Shown one piece after another: positions 7,904-18,882 of a stretch of DNA of 64,000 nt. How positions within the stretch are numbered: position 1 is the first letter of the stretch; the number at the start of each line of letters is the position of its first letter. The stretch is from Bradyrhizobium yuanmingense (GTDB lineage Bacteria; Pseudomonadota; Alphaproteobacteria; Rhizobiales; Xanthobacteraceae). The notes under the pieces are model-generated. The model was not told where the DNA came from, made no database searches, and saw nothing but the letters and a program-made list of their open reading frames with translations. The DNA is taken from NCBI RefSeq assembly GCF_029167105.1, contig NZ_JARFML010000002.1, forward strand, positions 62,001 to 126,000, given 5' to 3'. Both the position numbers and the translations under genes were made by a program.

Positions 7904-8973
7904 CGCTCGGCCCGAAACAGCAAGCACGCGTCGCCATACGAATAGAAGCGATAGCCCTGTGCGATCGCGTGCGCATAGGCCTGCTTCATCGTCTCCAGCC
8001 CCGAGAAAGCCGACACCAGCATGAACAGCGTCGACTTCGGGAGGTGGAAATTCGTCATCAGAATGTCGATCGCGCGGAAGCGATAGCCGGGCGTGATGAA
8101 GATCGACGTCTCGGCGGCGAATGGCTGGATCGTGCCGTCCTCGCTCGCGGCGCTTTCGAGCAGCCGCAACGACGTGGTGCCGACGGCAACGATACGGCCG
8201 CCGTTCTTCCGCGCAGCGTTGAGCCGCGCCGCCGTTGCGGCCGAGATTGTGCCCCACTCGGCATGCATCTTGTGGGTTTCGGTGTCGTCGACCTTCACCG
8301 GCAGGAACGTCCCTGCCCCGACATGCAGCGTCACGCGGTTGAGGCCGACGCCCCGCGCGCGCAGCGCCTGCTCCAGCGCCGGCGTGAAATGCAGCCCGGC
8401 GGTCGGGGCCGCGACAGCGCCCTCGTTCGCCGCGAACATGGTCTGGTAATCGGCGAGGTCCTGATCGTCTGGCGTGCGCTTGGAGGCGATGTAGGGCGGC
8501 AGCGGCGGGCTGCCGAGATCGGCGATGGCCTGGTCCAGCGCCGGGCCGTGGAACGAGAACGACAGCGTGACCTCGCCTTCGGTGCCCTTGGCCTCGACCT
8601 CGGCGTCGAGATGACCGAGCAGGCAGACCTTGCCGTCGTTGCCGAAGCGGATGCGGTCGCCGGGGGCGAGCTTCTTGGCCGGCTTCACCAGCGCCTGCCA
8701 ACGCGAGCCGTCGAGACGCTTGATCAGTGTCGCCTCGATCTTCGGCTCGGTGTCGCGGCCGATGCGGCGACCCTTCAATTGCGCCGCAATCACCTTGGTG
8801 TCGTTGACGACGAGTTGGTCGCCCGGCCTCAGCCATTGCGGCAGGTCGGAAATGATCTGGTCGCGCAGCGCGCCATTCTCGACGACCAGCATCCTCGCGG
8901 AATCGCGCGGGCTCGCCGGGCGCAGCGCGATGCGCTCGGGCGGCAGATCGAAATCGAAGAGCTCGGTGCGCAT
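7900..8973 (-). CDS. queA: S-adenosylmethionine:tRNA ribosyltransferase-isomerase
   Basis: Transfers and isomerises the ribosyl part of SAM onto preQ1-tRNA to form epoxyqueuosine, the step after Tgt. The 357-residue frame starts [16 protein letters not shown], the family N-terminus. It has the conserved blocks PTAGLHFT and [11 protein letters not shown], and [21 protein letters not shown] near the end. The stop codon and last few bases lie in a palindromic repeat, so the C-terminal tail may be lineage-specific. Confidence 0.95.
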   Translation of the reverse strand: MRTELFDFDLPPERIALRPASPRDSARMLVVENGALRDQIISDLPQWLRPGDQLVVNDTKVIAAQLKGRRIGRDTEPKIEATLIKRLDGSRWQALVKPAKKLAPGDRIRFGNDGKVCLLGHLDAEVEAKGTEGEVTLSFSFHGPALDQAIADLGSPPLPPYIASKRTPDDQDLADYQTMFAANEGAVAAPTAGLHFTPALEQALRARGVGLNRVTLHVGAGTFLPVKVDDTETHKMHAEWGTISAATAARLNAARKNGGRIVAVGTTSLRLLESAASEDGTIQPFAAETSIFITPGYRFRAIDILMTNFHLPKSTLFMLVSAFSGLETMKQAYAHAIAQGYRFYSYGDACLLFRAER

Positions 8974-8988
8974 GTCTCACTAGCACAG

Positions 8989-9083
8989 TCATTCCGGACG
9001 CCGCGCCTCAAGCGCGGCGATCCGGAATCCCGAGAGTGTGGCGCGAGATTCCGGATTCGCACCCAGGCGCGCCCGGAATGACA
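8989..9083. repeat. Palindromic repeat, 'GTCATTCCGG' family
   Basis: Begins GTCATTCCGGACG and ends CGCCCGGAATGAC, with internal short hairpins (GCGCCTCAAGCGC). It fills the space between queA and the cyclophilin gene on the same strand, so it probably lies within an mRNA. Confidence 0.7.
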
Positions 9084-9089
9084 AGGTGA

Positions 9090-9554
9090 CTATTCCTTGT
9101 CCGCGGCCATCCGCGCCTTGACGATCTTGTCGGGGTTCTGCACCGGCTCGCCGCGCTTGATCTTGTCGACGTTCTCCATGCCCTCGGTGACCTTGCCCCA
9201 AACCGTGTACTGGTTGTCGAGGAAGCGGGCGTCGTCGAAGCAGATGAAGAACTGGCTGTCGCCGGAATCCGGATTGGCGGCGCGGGCCATCGAGGTGGTG
9301 CCGCGCACATGCGGCTCCTTGTTGAACTCGGCCTTCAGCTTCTTGCCGGAGCCGCCCGTGCCGGTGCCGTGCGGGCAGCCGGTCTGCGCCATGAATCCCT
9401 CGATCACGCGGTGAAACACGATGCCGTCGTAGAAGCCGTCGCGCACCAGCTCCTTGATGCGAGCGACGTGGTTCGGCGCGAGATCGGGTCGCATCTCGAT
9501 GGTGACGGGGCCCTGCGTGGTCTCGAGGATCAGGGTGTTTTCGGTGACGCTCAT
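9090..9554 (-). CDS. Peptidyl-prolyl cis-trans isomerase (cyclophilin), cytoplasmic
   Basis: A 154-residue cyclophilin without signal peptide. Active-site motifs are FHRVIEGFMAQTGCP (catalytic Arg) and SQFFICFDD. It catalyses proline isomerisation during folding. Its start overlaps the stop of the upstream 9551-9976 gene by four bases (ATGA), so translation is probably coupled. A secreted paralogue is at 9986-10549. Confidence 0.92.
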   Translation of the reverse strand: MSVTENTLILETTQGPVTIEMRPDLAPNHVARIKELVRDGFYDGIVFHRVIEGFMAQTGCPHGTGTGGSGKKLKAEFNKEPHVRGTTSMARAANPDSGDSQFFICFDDARFLDNQYTVWGKVTEGMENVDKIKRGEPVQNPDKIVKARMAADKE

Positions 9555-9976
9555 GCTCGTCTCTCTTGCGTTGGGGGTGAAGTCTTGTCGGGTGACGTCT
9601 TGCGGCTGCGGAACTGGATCGCGAATGGACGTCCCGCGGCGGCGCCGGCCATTGCATCGGTAAATGGCACCGGCGTGCAGCGTTGCAACGCCTCCATCAC
9701 CGCGATCCGGTATTGCAGCCGGTCATTGTCGGAGGCCTCCGCGGATTCATAGGTAATCCTCGGATGGCCCAGAATGTTTCCGGCCCGGTTAAAGCTCACC
9801 AGGACGGTGATGTCGAGTGGGCGGGCCCTCGCCGGCGACGGCGGTCTCCAGCAGCTGCGCAGGTGCCGGAAGACGTCCTGGATCGTGTCGACCTCGGCGG
9901 CCTCCACCGCGGCACGGGAGGTGCCGAGCAGCAGCATCGCGGCAACCAGCAAGAGCCTGCCACCGCGCCGCGCCAT
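9551..9976 (-). CDS. Exported protein with TonB/TolA C-terminal-like domain
   Basis: A 141-residue hypothetical protein with an N-terminal signal sequence (LLLVAAMLLLGTSRAAVEA). The segment DITVLVSFNRAGNILGHPRI and the following helix YRIAVMEALQRCTPVPF match the fold of TonB/TolA C-terminal domains. It has no TonB N-terminal anchor other than the signal. It sits between two cyclophilins and overlaps the downstream one by 4 bp, so the three look like one transcription unit. Confidence 0.72.
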   Translation of the reverse strand: MARRGGRLLLVAAMLLLGTSRAAVEAAEVDTIQDVFRHLRSCWRPPSPARARPLDITVLVSFNRAGNILGHPRITYESAEASDNDRLQYRIAVMEALQRCTPVPFTDAMAGAAAGRPFAIQFRSRKTSPDKTSPPTQERRA

Positions 9977-9985
9977 GGCCCCCGC

Positions 9986-10549
9986 CTATTTGATGTCGGA
10001 GGCGACCTGCACCTTCACCATCTTGTCGGGGTCGGTGACGGAGCCGCCGGGCGAGCCGGGGGGCGCCTTCTTGAGCTTGTCGACGACATCCATGCCCTGC
10101 ACCACCTCGCCGATCACGGTGTACTGGCCGTCGAGGCTGCCGCCGTCGGCGAACATGATGAAGAACTGCGAGTTGGCGCTGTCGACGCTGTCGCCGCGTC
10201 GGGCCATGCCGACGATGCCGCGGGCAAAATGCACCTTGGAGAATTCCTGCTTCAGGTTCGGGTATTTCGAGCCGCCGGTGCCGTTGCCGTTCTGGCCGTC
10301 GCCGGTCTGTGCCATGAAGCCGTCCATGACGCGGTGGAACGGCACGTTGTTGTAGAAGCCCTCGCGCGCGAGCTGCTTGATGCGCTCGGCATGCTGGGGC
10401 GCGATGTCGGTCCTGAGCTTGATGACGATACGGCCCTTGGTGCTGTCGATGACGATGGCGTTGGCCTTGTCGAGATTTGCCGGCAATTGCTGCGCCACCG
10501 CCGGCACCGCGAACAGAAGCGCGGCAAGAATTGCGAGAATTCGGATCAT
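9986..10549 (-). CDS. Peptidyl-prolyl cis-trans isomerase (cyclophilin), periplasmic
   Basis: A 187-residue cyclophilin with signal peptide (ILAILAALLFAVPAVAQQ). Motifs are FHRVMDGFMAQTGDG and SQFFIMFAD. The nine-base gap to the TonB-like gene downstream supports co-transcription. It probably helps outer-membrane or periplasmic protein folding. Confidence 0.92.
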   Translation of the reverse strand: MIRILAILAALLFAVPAVAQQLPANLDKANAIVIDSTKGRIVIKLRTDIAPQHAERIKQLAREGFYNNVPFHRVMDGFMAQTGDGQNGNGTGGSKYPNLKQEFSKVHFARGIVGMARRGDSVDSANSQFFIMFADGGSLDGQYTVIGEVVQGMDVVDKLKKAPPGSPGGSVTDPDKMVKVQVASDIK

Positions 10550-10586
10550 GACAACTCCGGATCAGAGTAGAGGAAGCGCGCCGTTT

Positions 10587-11081
10587 TCAGGCGTATTTGG
10601 CCTTGAGCTGTGCCGCGACCTGCGGCGGGACGAAGGCCGAGACGTCCCCGCCCATGCCGGCGATCTGGCGCACCAAAGTGGCGGTGATCGGGCGGACCAT
10701 GGGAGAGGCCGGCAGGAAGACCGTATGCACCTCGGGAGCCATGGCCTCGTTCATGCCGGCGAGCTGCATCTCGTAATCGAGGTCAGTGCCGTCGCGCAGG
10801 CCCCGAATCATGATGGTCGCGCCGTGCTTGCGCGCTGCGGTGACCGACAGATCGTCGAACGTCGTCGCCTCCAGCACGCAGCCGGCCTGCGCCGCGATCG
10901 GACCGCAGACGTCCTCGAGCATCTTGAGGCGCTCCTCGGTCGAGAACAGCGGCTTCTTGCCGGGATGCACCCCGATCGCGACCACCAGCCTGTCGCACAA
11001 GGAAACGCTGTGCCGGACCACGTCCAGATGGCCGTTGGTGATGGGGTCGAAGGAACCTGGGTAGAAGGCGATGCGCGGCAT
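10587..11081 (-). CDS. coaD: Pantetheine-phosphate adenylyltransferase
   Basis: Fourth step of coenzyme A synthesis: 4'-phosphopantetheine + ATP to dephospho-CoA. The 164-residue protein starts [20 protein letters not shown], with the nucleotidyltransferase TxGH motif at 15-18. A second conserved block is [19 protein letters not shown]. Upstream of the cyclophilin cluster on the same strand with a 37-base gap. Confidence 0.95.
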   Translation of the reverse strand: MPRIAFYPGSFDPITNGHLDVVRHSVSLCDRLVVAIGVHPGKKPLFSTEERLKMLEDVCGPIAAQAGCVLEATTFDDLSVTAARKHGATIMIRGLRDGTDLDYEMQLAGMNEAMAPEVHTVFLPASPMVRPITATLVRQIAGMGGDVSAFVPPQVAAQLKAKYA

Positions 11082-11350
11082 GGCCCCGTCCTACCGCGCC
11101 CCGCCCGGGCCGGCAAGCCGGGTAGGTTCCTTGCCCGTTTCCGGTCCAGCCCCTCCGAAAATGTCCCGCCGGGCGTCGGCAGCAGCGGGTTTGTTTCGTC
11201 CTCGGGACCGCCACGAAACAAAACGGACCGCGAACGAAACCATTTCCCGCATCGGCGAAGACGTCCGGAAACTGGCCATGGTTACTAATCCAGCCAACGA
11301 ATGACGGGCCGCACACTGGGCGTAGGCGGCCGCATCACAGGGGACTGTCA

Positions 11351-11608
11351 ATGATCAAGGCTCTTTCAGCGATCGCTCTGTCTGCGTGTGTTGCCGCGGC
11401 CCTCACCCTCCTGCCCGGCTTTGCCCCGAAGGTCGAAGCCAGCGTGCCGCAGCCGCTCGCCAAGAGCGACCGCCTCGACATCCGCACGATCGGCCGTGAC
11501 TGCTCGCAGCAGGCCTGGCCGCATTTCGAGGCGTCCTGCCTGCGCCGCGCCGACAGCAAGGCCAATGTCCGCGAGGCGCGCCTCGTGACCGCCAATCGTA
11601 CGCCGTAG
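11351..11608 (+). CDS. Small exported hypothetical protein
   Basis: 85 residues with a clear signal peptide (ALSAIALSACVAAALTLLPG). The mature part has two cysteines (RDCSQQAWPHFEASCLRR) likely to form a disulfide. GGGGA lies seven bases before the ATG. Small proteins of this shape are common in Bradyrhizobium; function unknown. Confidence 0.7.
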   Translation: MIKALSAIALSACVAAALTLLPGFAPKVEASVPQPLAKSDRLDIRTIGRDCSQQAWPHFEASCLRRADSKANVREARLVTANRTP

Positions 11609-11703
11609 CCGGGTCGGTCAAATTTGGGCAGCTCGCCCATGCTGGGCCCCTGATATTTGCGACGTCATGGCCCCGTCGGGTACGATCCGATCGGGGCCGC
11701 CAG

Positions 11704-11835
11704 GGCGAGCCGCCCGACATCGATCTCTCCGACATCACCTGCTACGTCGGCCGCGAGACCATCATCCCGAACGAGGACTTTCCGGGCATGTGGCTTCACG
11801 CAAAGGCGTGTCGGATACTCAGCACCGACAGATAG
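11704..11835 (+). pseudogene. Remnant resembling the C-terminus of a Kup potassium transporter
   Basis: A 43-codon open stretch contains DIDLSDITCYVGRETIIP, which resembles the conserved cytoplasmic tail of Kup transporters, and ends at a TAG. No membrane-spanning part precedes it. It is read as a degraded gene tail, with modest confidence. Confidence 0.4.
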
Positions 11836-12124
11836 AGCTCCACGGGACGGCGTCCTAAGCGTGTGCGACATTCGAGCGCACCTGAATCGTTTCTGGCTCC
11901 GCCACCAGACATGCGCAGCAACAAATCCAACGTTGTGTCGATCAGTTAGCTTCGCTTTTTTAGAAATTCTAAGAATGCTTCCAATTGTGACGTTTCGAGC
12001 GATTCAAAGTTCGATCGCCTCGACACTCCCGATGTCGGCCATCTAACACGCGCGTGGGTGCGAGGTCGCGTGAGATCAGAATGATCATCCCGCCGGCGCG
12101 GCGATCGCCGGATGGGGTGCTGAC
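11836..12124. other. Intergenic region upstream of the TonB receptor
   Basis: No credible gene. It is AT-richer than its surroundings and carries the perfect palindrome TTAGAAATTCTAA (11960-11972), about 150 bases before the receptor start. Confidence 0.5.
11960..11972. promoter_or_regulatory. ICE/Irr-like palindrome
   Basis: TTAGAA-A-TTCTAA is a perfect palindrome with the half-sites of the Irr iron-control element known from Rhizobiales, although the spacer here is one base rather than about three. Its place upstream of a siderophore-receptor operon makes iron control plausible. Confidence 0.35.
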
Positions 12125-14523
12125 ATGGACTGCGCTGAACGCGACCTGCATGGTCGTGCGGATCATCTTTCAAGCAACATTTTCAAGAACACCACGAGCT
12201 TGCTCGCACTCGGCTGCTTGCTGATGGCGGTCACGCCTGGCAACGCGCAGAACACCGGCCCGTCCGGTGCATCCACCTTGCCGCCGGTGACGGTCGACGC
12301 TCCCGTTCAACGCGCACAACGTCCGGTCCAGCCGCGCCGCGACGCCACGGCGCGAGGCAATGCAAGCCGGCGACCCGCCCAGCAGACCAGCTCATCGCAG
12401 CAGCCTGTGCCTTCCCCACTGGTGGGGACCGCAGCACGCGTCAATGCCGGGACCAAAGGCTTCCTCGCAACGCGAGCCTCCGGCGCGACCAAGACGGATT
12501 CACCGCTCATCTCGACGCCGGCTTCGGTTGCCGTCATCACCCGGGAAGAAATGGACGTGCGGCGCGCTCAGAGCATCCGCGACCTGCTGCGCTACGCGCC
12601 GGGCATCTATTTCAGCAACGACACCGATTTCCGCTTTCAGAACGTCAGCGCCCGCGGCTTCGCCGTCGAAACATATCTGGACGGGCTGCGGCTCCAGGGC
12701 GGACCGTTCGGTGCGCCGCGGGTCGATCCCTACCTGCTCGAGCGAGCCGAGGTGATCACCGGGCCGGCATCCGTTCTTTACGGCGCTGCCTCGCCGGGCG
12801 GCATCCTCAACCTCGTCAGCAAGCGCCCGACCGAAAATCCGTTCGGCGAAGTCTCGCTGCAAACCGGCTCGTTCGACCGGATCCAGGGAGCGTTCGATGT
12901 CGGCGGGCCCGTCGACAAGGACAAGACGCTGCTTTATCGCGTCACCGGGATCGGCCTCGACGCCAACACCCAGGTCGACAATATCGGCGAGCAGAGGTTT
13001 TCGATCGCACCGGCCTGGACCTGGCGTCCGGATATCGACACCACCATCACGTTCCTGACGAGCTACCGGCAGGACCCGAAGGGTGGTGCGTTCGCGCTGT
13101 TGCCGATCCAGGGCACGCTGGTGCCGGGCACCTTCGGCCAGATCCCTCGGAATTTCTTTGCCGGCGATCTCAACTACGAGACCCTCAAATACAAGCAGGC
13201 GACCGCCGGGTACGAATTCGAGCATCGTTTCGACGACGTCTTCACGGTGCGCCAGAACCTGCGCTACCTGCACAATGAGCTCAGCTACGTCGAAGTGCAG
13301 CCAAGCGGGTTCACGACGACAGGCGCCGGCGCCACCCTCCGGCTGGTCAACGGCCGCACCATCAACCGGAACTACTTCTCGACCAACGAGAACCTCGATA
13401 CTTTCGCGGCCGACAACCAGCTTCAGGCCAAGTTCAACATGGGCCCATTGCAGCATACGGTGCTTGCAGGGTTGGACTACCAGCGGTTCGACTTCAACAA
13501 TCTTGCCCGCTTTGCCCCCACCAACACGCTCGATATCCTGGCGCCGAACTACACGCAGAACATCGCCGTCCCCGCGTCGACGTTCCAGAACCTCGACCAG
13601 CATCTGTCGCAGCGCGGCCTCTACATCCAGGACGAGGCGAGGCTCGGTCGGCTCACCGTGCTTGGCGGATTCCGCTACGACTGGGCCGAGGGCAACACTC
13701 TGGCCCAAAACACCGGTGTTCGCGTCCTGAACGACGACCAGAAGCCAACCGGGCGCATCGGCGCGATCTACAATTTCGACAACGGCATCGCACCCTATGT
13801 CAGCTACTCGACCTCCTTCCAGCCGACCTCGGTCGGAACGCTGCTCAACGGCCAGCCGTACAAGCCGACCACCGGCGAGCAGTACGAAGGCGGCGTGAAG
13901 TATCAGCCGGTCGGAACCAATCTGCTGTTCACGGCCGCGGTGTACGACCTCAAGCGGCAAAACGTGGCGACGGTCATCAGCGGCCCCGGCATTCCGCCCA
14001 ACACGACGGCGCAGGTTGGCGAGGTCAGCTCGCGCGGGTTCGAAGGATCCGTCGTCGGCAGCCCCCTGCCCGGCCTGAGCCTGCGCGGGCAGTACTCCTA
14101 TCTCGACAACCGGATCAGTTCGCCCCGGACGTCAATTTCGGAAAGCGGCTCGCCAACACCCCGATGCACACCGCTTCGCTGTGGGCCAACTACGTGGTGC
14201 AAGACGGACCTGCAATCGGCTTCGGCTTCGGCGGCGGCGTGCGTTACATTCACGAGATGTACACGACCGACGCCAACAACCTGACGGTCCCGACCATCGC
14301 GCCGGGCGTCTTCCTGCCCGCCGCCACGGTTCCGGCCAGCACCGTGTTCGATGCGGCGATGTCCTACGATTTCGGGATGCGGTATCGGCAGTGGAAGGGC
14401 CTCAGCGCGGCGGTGAACGTCAACAACGTGTTCGACAAGACCTATGTCTCGTTCTGCACGGGCGGCGGTTGCCGCTGGGCGCTCGGGCGCACGGTCTTGG
14501 CCACGCTGACCTACCGGTGGTGA
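12125..14523 (+). pseudogene. TonB-dependent siderophore receptor, frameshifted
   Basis: The first frame (12125-14284) holds a signal peptide, a plug domain (TPASVAVITREEMDVRRAQS, then SIRDLLRYAPGIYF) and most of a siderophore-type beta-barrel. At about 14115-14125 the barrel similarity changes frame: it continues as PDVNFGKRLANTPMHTASLW and runs to the terminal strand ending TLTYRW at 14523. The original frame runs on without similarity to a stop at 14284. The last 130 residues are needed for barrel closure, so the product would be inactive unless the shift is a sequencing error or is suppressed. The operon partners downstream are intact. Confidence 0.85.
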
Positions 14524-14527
14524 GGGG

Positions 14528-15694
14528 ATGACGGCGCGTTCCGTCAAATGGTGGGCGCTCGTCCACAAATGGACGAGCCTGATCTGCACGCTGTTCCTGC
14601 TGATGTTGTGCATCACCGGACTGCCGCTGATTTTCCATGACGAGATCGACGAACTCTTCAAGTCCGAAGTCTCGGCGCGCGACCTTCCCGTCGACACCCC
14701 GCAGGCGCCCCTGAGCCGACTGATCGAAGCGGCCAGGACGCGCCATCCTCAGCGCTACGTCCAGGTGCTCGGATGGGACGATGATCGTGCCAACATCGTC
14801 AACGTATTCCTGTCGAAGACCCCGGAAGCGCCGCCGGGAGAACGCTTTCTGAAGCTGTCGTTCGATTCCAGGACGGCCGAACTGATCGGTGAGGATGCGC
14901 AGCAAGACGGGAATCTGATGCGCACCATCCGCATCTTCCATCGCGACATGCTGCTGGGGTTGCCGGGCGAGCTGTTTCTCGGCTTCATGGGACTGCTGTT
15001 CGTCGCAGCCCTCGTCTCCGGCGTCGTACTTTACGCCCCCTTCATGCGCCGGCTCAGATTCGGCACGGTCCGTCGCGACGGCGCGCCCCGCGTCAAATGG
15101 CTCGATTTGCACAACCTGGCTGGTGCGGTGACGCTGGTGTGGCTGCTTGCGGTCGGTGTCACCGGCGTCATCAACACGATATCCTTGCCACTGTTCTCGG
15201 CTTGGCGCGCGGAGGTGATGCCGGAGTTGATCGCGCCGCATCTGGGCAAGCCGCCGCCTGCGGGATGGGCCGACGTCGACGACGTCGTTGCCGCCGCACG
15301 CCGGGCACTCGAGGACAATACGCCGACCAGCATCATTTTCCCGACGGTAGCACGGTTCGGCACACCACGGCACTTCATCGTCTGGACCAAGGGATCGACG
15401 CCGATCACCGCGCGCCTATTCACGCCCGCGATGCTGGACGCCGAGACCGGACAGCTCGTCACCGCGCGCGGCCTGCCCTGGTATCTCAGGGCGTTGCAGG
15501 TATCACGCCCGCTGCATTTCGGGGATTACGGCGGCCTGCCGCTCAAGATCATCTGGGCGCTGCTCGACCTCGCCGCCATCATCGTGCTCGCGAGCGGCAT
15601 CTATCTCTGGCTCGGCAAGCGCAGATCGCCTCGCCTCGCCACGGGCGCGCAGGACCGCTCCCCTGTCGCAGCGACGTCAGGGATTCCTCCATGA
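14528..15694 (+). CDS. PepSY-associated membrane protein (ferric-siderophore reductase type)
   Basis: 388 residues with the usual four membrane segments (about 10-32, 135-160, 190-215, 340-365), starting VKWWALVHKWTSLICTLFLL. The soluble PepSY parts lie between the segments. Histidines in HKW, FHRDML and LDLHNLAG could bind haem. Such proteins next to siderophore receptors are proposed to reduce imported ferric complexes. It starts four bases after the receptor stop and its stop overlaps the next start (ATGA), so this is an operon. Confidence 0.85.
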   Translation: MTARSVKWWALVHKWTSLICTLFLLMLCITGLPLIFHDEIDELFKSEVSARDLPVDTPQAPLSRLIEAARTRHPQRYVQVLGWDDDRANIVNVFLSKTPEAPPGERFLKLSFDSRTAELIGEDAQQDGNLMRTIRIFHRDMLLGLPGELFLGFMGLLFVAALVSGVVLYAPFMRRLRFGTVRRDGAPRVKWLDLHNLAGAVTLVWLLAVGVTGVINTISLPLFSAWRAEVMPELIAPHLGKPPPAGWADVDDVVAAARRALEDNTPTSIIFPTVARFGTPRHFIVWTKGSTPITARLFTPAMLDAETGQLVTARGLPWYLRALQVSRPLHFGDYGGLPLKIIWALLDLAAIIVLASGIYLWLGKRRSPRLATGAQDRSPVAATSGIPP

Positions 15695-15882
15695 AGCGCG
15701 AGCGCCACACCACGGACGAAACCTTCCGCTGGCCGTGCCTTCTCGGCGCGCTCACCGTCGTCGGGCTGGCGTCCGCGCTGTTCGGAGACGACGGCTGGGA
15801 CGCGCTGTCCTGGGCGGCGTTGGCAATTCCGTTGGCCGTGCTCGGCTGGAAGGCATCGGGCTCGCGCACTCCAAGATCATAG
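15691..15882 (+). CDS. Small membrane protein of the iron-uptake operon
   Basis: 63 residues with two hydrophobic segments (CLLGALTVVGLASALFG and ALSWAALAIPLAVLGW). The start overlaps the PepSY stop as ATGA. It is in the position where small DUF-type proteins follow PepSY genes in TonB receptor operons. No function can be assigned. Confidence 0.7.
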   Translation: MKRERHTTDETFRWPCLLGALTVVGLASALFGDDGWDALSWAALAIPLAVLGWKASGSRTPRS

Positions 15883-15959
15883 ATCTTGGCGCGTCGCGAC
15901 CACGCGGCCCTGTTCGATTGGTCGCCACCGTCACTCGGACGACATCCGAAAGACCGGTG

Positions 15960-18692
15960 CTACTCCCCGTTCGCGCCGTTGCCGTTCTCGGCCTCTTCGG
16001 TGATGTGCTCGACCGAGACGACGTGCTCGTCCTCGGCGGTGTCGAACACGATCACGCCTTGCGTCGAGCGGCCGGCGATGCGGATGCCTTCGACCGGGCA
16101 GCGGATCAGCTGGCCCTTGTCGGTGACCAGCATGATCTGATCCGCCTCCTCCACGGGGAACGAGGCGACGAGGTTGCCGTTTCGGTTGTTGACGCTCATG
16201 GCGACGATGCCTTTGCCGCCGCGGCCGGTGGTGCGGTACTCGTAGGACGAGGTCCGCTTGCCGTAGCCGTTGACGGAGACGGTCAGCACGACCTGCTCCT
16301 GCGCCGACATCTCGACATAGCGCTCCTGCGGGAGCTGGAAGCTGCCCGAGGTCTCCTCGGCCTCGGCATCGGCCGGCGCCTCGTCTGCGGCGGCTTCGCC
16401 CGCGACCGCGCGGCGCATCTTCAAATAGGCCGAGCGCTCGTCCGAGGTGGTGTCGACGTGGCGCAGGATCGCCAGCGAAATCACCTTGTCACCTTCGCCG
16501 AGCGCGATGCCGCGCACGCCCATCGAGGTGCGCCCGGTGAACACGCGCACGTCGGTGACGGGGAAGCGGATGCACTGGCCGCCGGCGGCGGTCAGCAGCA
16601 CGTCGTCGCGCTCGGTGCAGATCTGCACGTCGACGATCGCCTCGTTGTCGTCGAGCTTCATGGCGATGATGCCGGAGCGGCGGACGTCGACGAAGTCGGA
16701 CAGCTTGTTGCGGCGGACGTTGCCGCCCGTGGTGGCGAACATCACGTCGAGCTGGCCCCAGGTCGATTCATCCTCCGGCAGCGGCATGATGGTGGTGATG
16801 CGCTCGCCCTGTTCCAGCGGAAGGATGTTGATCATGGCCTTGCCGCGCGCGTTCGGCGCGGCCATGGGCAGCCGCCAGACCTTTTCCTTGTAGACCTGGC
16901 CGCGCGAGGAGAAGAACAGCACCGGCGTATGGGTCGAGGCGACAAAGAGCCGGCTGACGAAATCCTCGTCGCGGGTCTGCATGCCGGAGCGGCCCTTGCC
17001 GCCGCGGCGCTGGGCCCGATAGGCCGACAGCGGCACGCGCTTGACGTAGCCGGCATGCGAGACCGTGACGACCATGTCCTCGCGCTGGATCAGGTCCTCG
17101 TCCTCAACCTCGCCCTCCTGCTCCATGATCACGGTGCGGCGGGGCGAGGCGAACTCGGCCTTCACCTCGGCAAGCTCGGTCTTGATGATGTCGAGGATGC
17201 GGGCGCGCGAGTGCAGGATCGCGAGATACTCGCCGATCTCGCCGGCGAGCTTTGCGAGCTCTTCGCCGATCTCGTCGCGCCCCAGCGCCGTGAGCCGCGC
17301 CAAGCGCAGCTCGAGGATGGCCTTTGCCTGATCCAGTGACAGGCGGATGGTGCCGTCGGCATTGAGCCGATGGCGCGGATCGTCGATCAGCGTGATGATG
17401 TCCTCGACGTCGCGCGCGGGCCAGTCGCGCGTCATCAGGGTCTCGCGCGCCACAGCCGGCGTCGGCGAGTGCCGGATCACCTTGATGATCTCGTCGATAT
17501 TGGCGACGGCGATGGCAAGACCGACCTGCTCATGCGCGCGCTCGCGGGCCTTGCGCAGCTTGTACTTGGTCCGGCGGGTGACGACCTGCTCGCGGAAGCC
17601 GACGAAGATCGTCAGCATGTCCTTCAAGTTCATCGTCTGCGGACGGCCGCTATCGAGCGCGACAGCGTTGACGCCGAACGATGTCTGCAGCGGCGTGAAC
17701 TTGTAGAGCTGGTTCAGCACCACATCGGGAACCGCATCGCGCTTGAGCTCGATCACGACCCGGTAGCCGTCGCGGTCGGACTCGTCGCGCAGATCGGAGA
17801 TGCCCTCGATCTTCTTTTCCTTGTAGAGCTCGGCGATGCGCTCGACCATCGTCGCCTTGTTCACCTGATACGGCAGCTCGGTGATGACGATCGCCTCGCG
17901 CTCCTTGCGGATGGTTTCGAAGGTGACCTTGCCGCGCATCACGATCGAGCCGCGGCCGAGATGGTAGGCGCTGCGAATGCCTTGCCGTCCGAGAATGATG
18001 CCGCCGGTCGGGAAATCCGGGCCCGGAATGATGGCATTGAGCTCGTCGATGGTCAGCGAGGGATTGTCGACCAGGGCCAGGCAGGCGTCGATGACCTCAC
18101 CCAGATTGTGCGGCGGGATGTTGGTGGCCATGCCAACCGCGATGCCGCCGGCCCCGTTGACCAGCAGATTCGGGAACCGGGCCGGCAGAACCACCGGCTC
18201 CTTGGTGGAGCCGTCGTAGTTGTCCTGAAAGTCGACCGTCTCGTTGTCGATGTCGTCGAGAAGCTTCAGCGCGATCTTGGTCAGACGCGACTCGGTATAG
18301 CGCATGGCCGCGGGCGGATCGCCGTCAACGGAGCCGAAATTGCCCTGGCCGTCCACCAGCAGCTCACGCATCGAGAAGGGCTGCGCCATGCGCACCAGCG
18401 CATCATAGATCGCCTGGTCGCCGTGCGGATGGTATTGGCCCATGACATCGCCGACGATACCGGCCGACTTCTTGTGCTTCTTGTCGGGCGTGTAGCCTTC
18501 CTCGTTCATCGAGAACAGGATGCGGCGGTGGACCGGCTTCAACCCGTCGCGCGCATCGGGCAGCGCACGCGACACGATCACGCTCATGGCGTAATCGAGG
18601 TAGGACTTCTTCATCTCCTCGTAGATGGAAACGGGGCGAATGTCCGAGGGTTGCGCCGGCTGGTCGCCGGGCTTTTTGTCGTCGTCAGCCAA
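15960..18692 (-). CDS. gyrA: DNA gyrase subunit A
   Basis: 910 residues, normal for alphaproteobacteria. The breakage-reunion tyrosine is in [10 protein letters not shown] (Tyr132). The quinolone region reads [20 protein letters not shown]: the position equal to E. coli Ser83 is Gln93, and Asp87 is kept (Asp97). The C-terminal pinwheel has the GyrA box QRRGGKG. An acidic insert (about 760-785) lies between C-terminal blades, and the C-terminus is acidic. It forms the A2B2 enzyme with GyrB to introduce negative supercoils. Confidence 0.97.
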   Translation of the reverse strand: MADDDKKPGDQPAQPSDIRPVSIYEEMKKSYLDYAMSVIVSRALPDARDGLKPVHRRILFSMNEEGYTPDKKHKKSAGIVGDVMGQYHPHGDQAIYDALVRMAQPFSMRELLVDGQGNFGSVDGDPPAAMRYTESRLTKIALKLLDDIDNETVDFQDNYDGSTKEPVVLPARFPNLLVNGAGGIAVGMATNIPPHNLGEVIDACLALVDNPSLTIDELNAIIPGPDFPTGGIILGRQGIRSAYHLGRGSIVMRGKVTFETIRKEREAIVITELPYQVNKATMVERIAELYKEKKIEGISDLRDESDRDGYRVVIELKRDAVPDVVLNQLYKFTPLQTSFGVNAVALDSGRPQTMNLKDMLTIFVGFREQVVTRRTKYKLRKARERAHEQVGLAIAVANIDEIIKVIRHSPTPAVARETLMTRDWPARDVEDIITLIDDPRHRLNADGTIRLSLDQAKAILELRLARLTALGRDEIGEELAKLAGEIGEYLAILHSRARILDIIKTELAEVKAEFASPRRTVIMEQEGEVEDEDLIQREDMVVTVSHAGYVKRVPLSAYRAQRRGGKGRSGMQTRDEDFVSRLFVASTHTPVLFFSSRGQVYKEKVWRLPMAAPNARGKAMINILPLEQGERITTIMPLPEDESTWGQLDVMFATTGGNVRRNKLSDFVDVRRSGIIAMKLDDNEAIVDVQICTERDDVLLTAAGGQCIRFPVTDVRVFTGRTSMGVRGIALGEGDKVISLAILRHVDTTSDERSAYLKMRRAVAGEAAADEAPADAEAEETSGSFQLPQERYVEMSAQEQVVLTVSVNGYGKRTSSYEYRTTGRGGKGIVAMSVNNRNGNLVASFPVEEADQIMLVTDKGQLIRCPVEGIRIAGRSTQGVIVFDTAEDEHVVSVEHITEEAENGNGANGE

Positions 18693-18882
18693 GGGGGAAT
18701 CCGGTGAATTTTTGTCTGGGAATCATATAGCGCATCGCCCCCCTGATAACCACCCTTGGCGGGCCTCAGGGAGCGCTTTTTCCGTTCGTTTTTTCATGGA
18801 CTTACCGCGATGACTGGAAGTCATTTCCGGACCGCCTTCGGGCGTCGGCGACCCCTGCGCCGGAGAGTGAATTTCGCCCTGC

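Noticed and set aside
12500..13960. A 486-codon minus-strand open frame
   Set aside because: Antisense to the TonB receptor; no start signal or motif.
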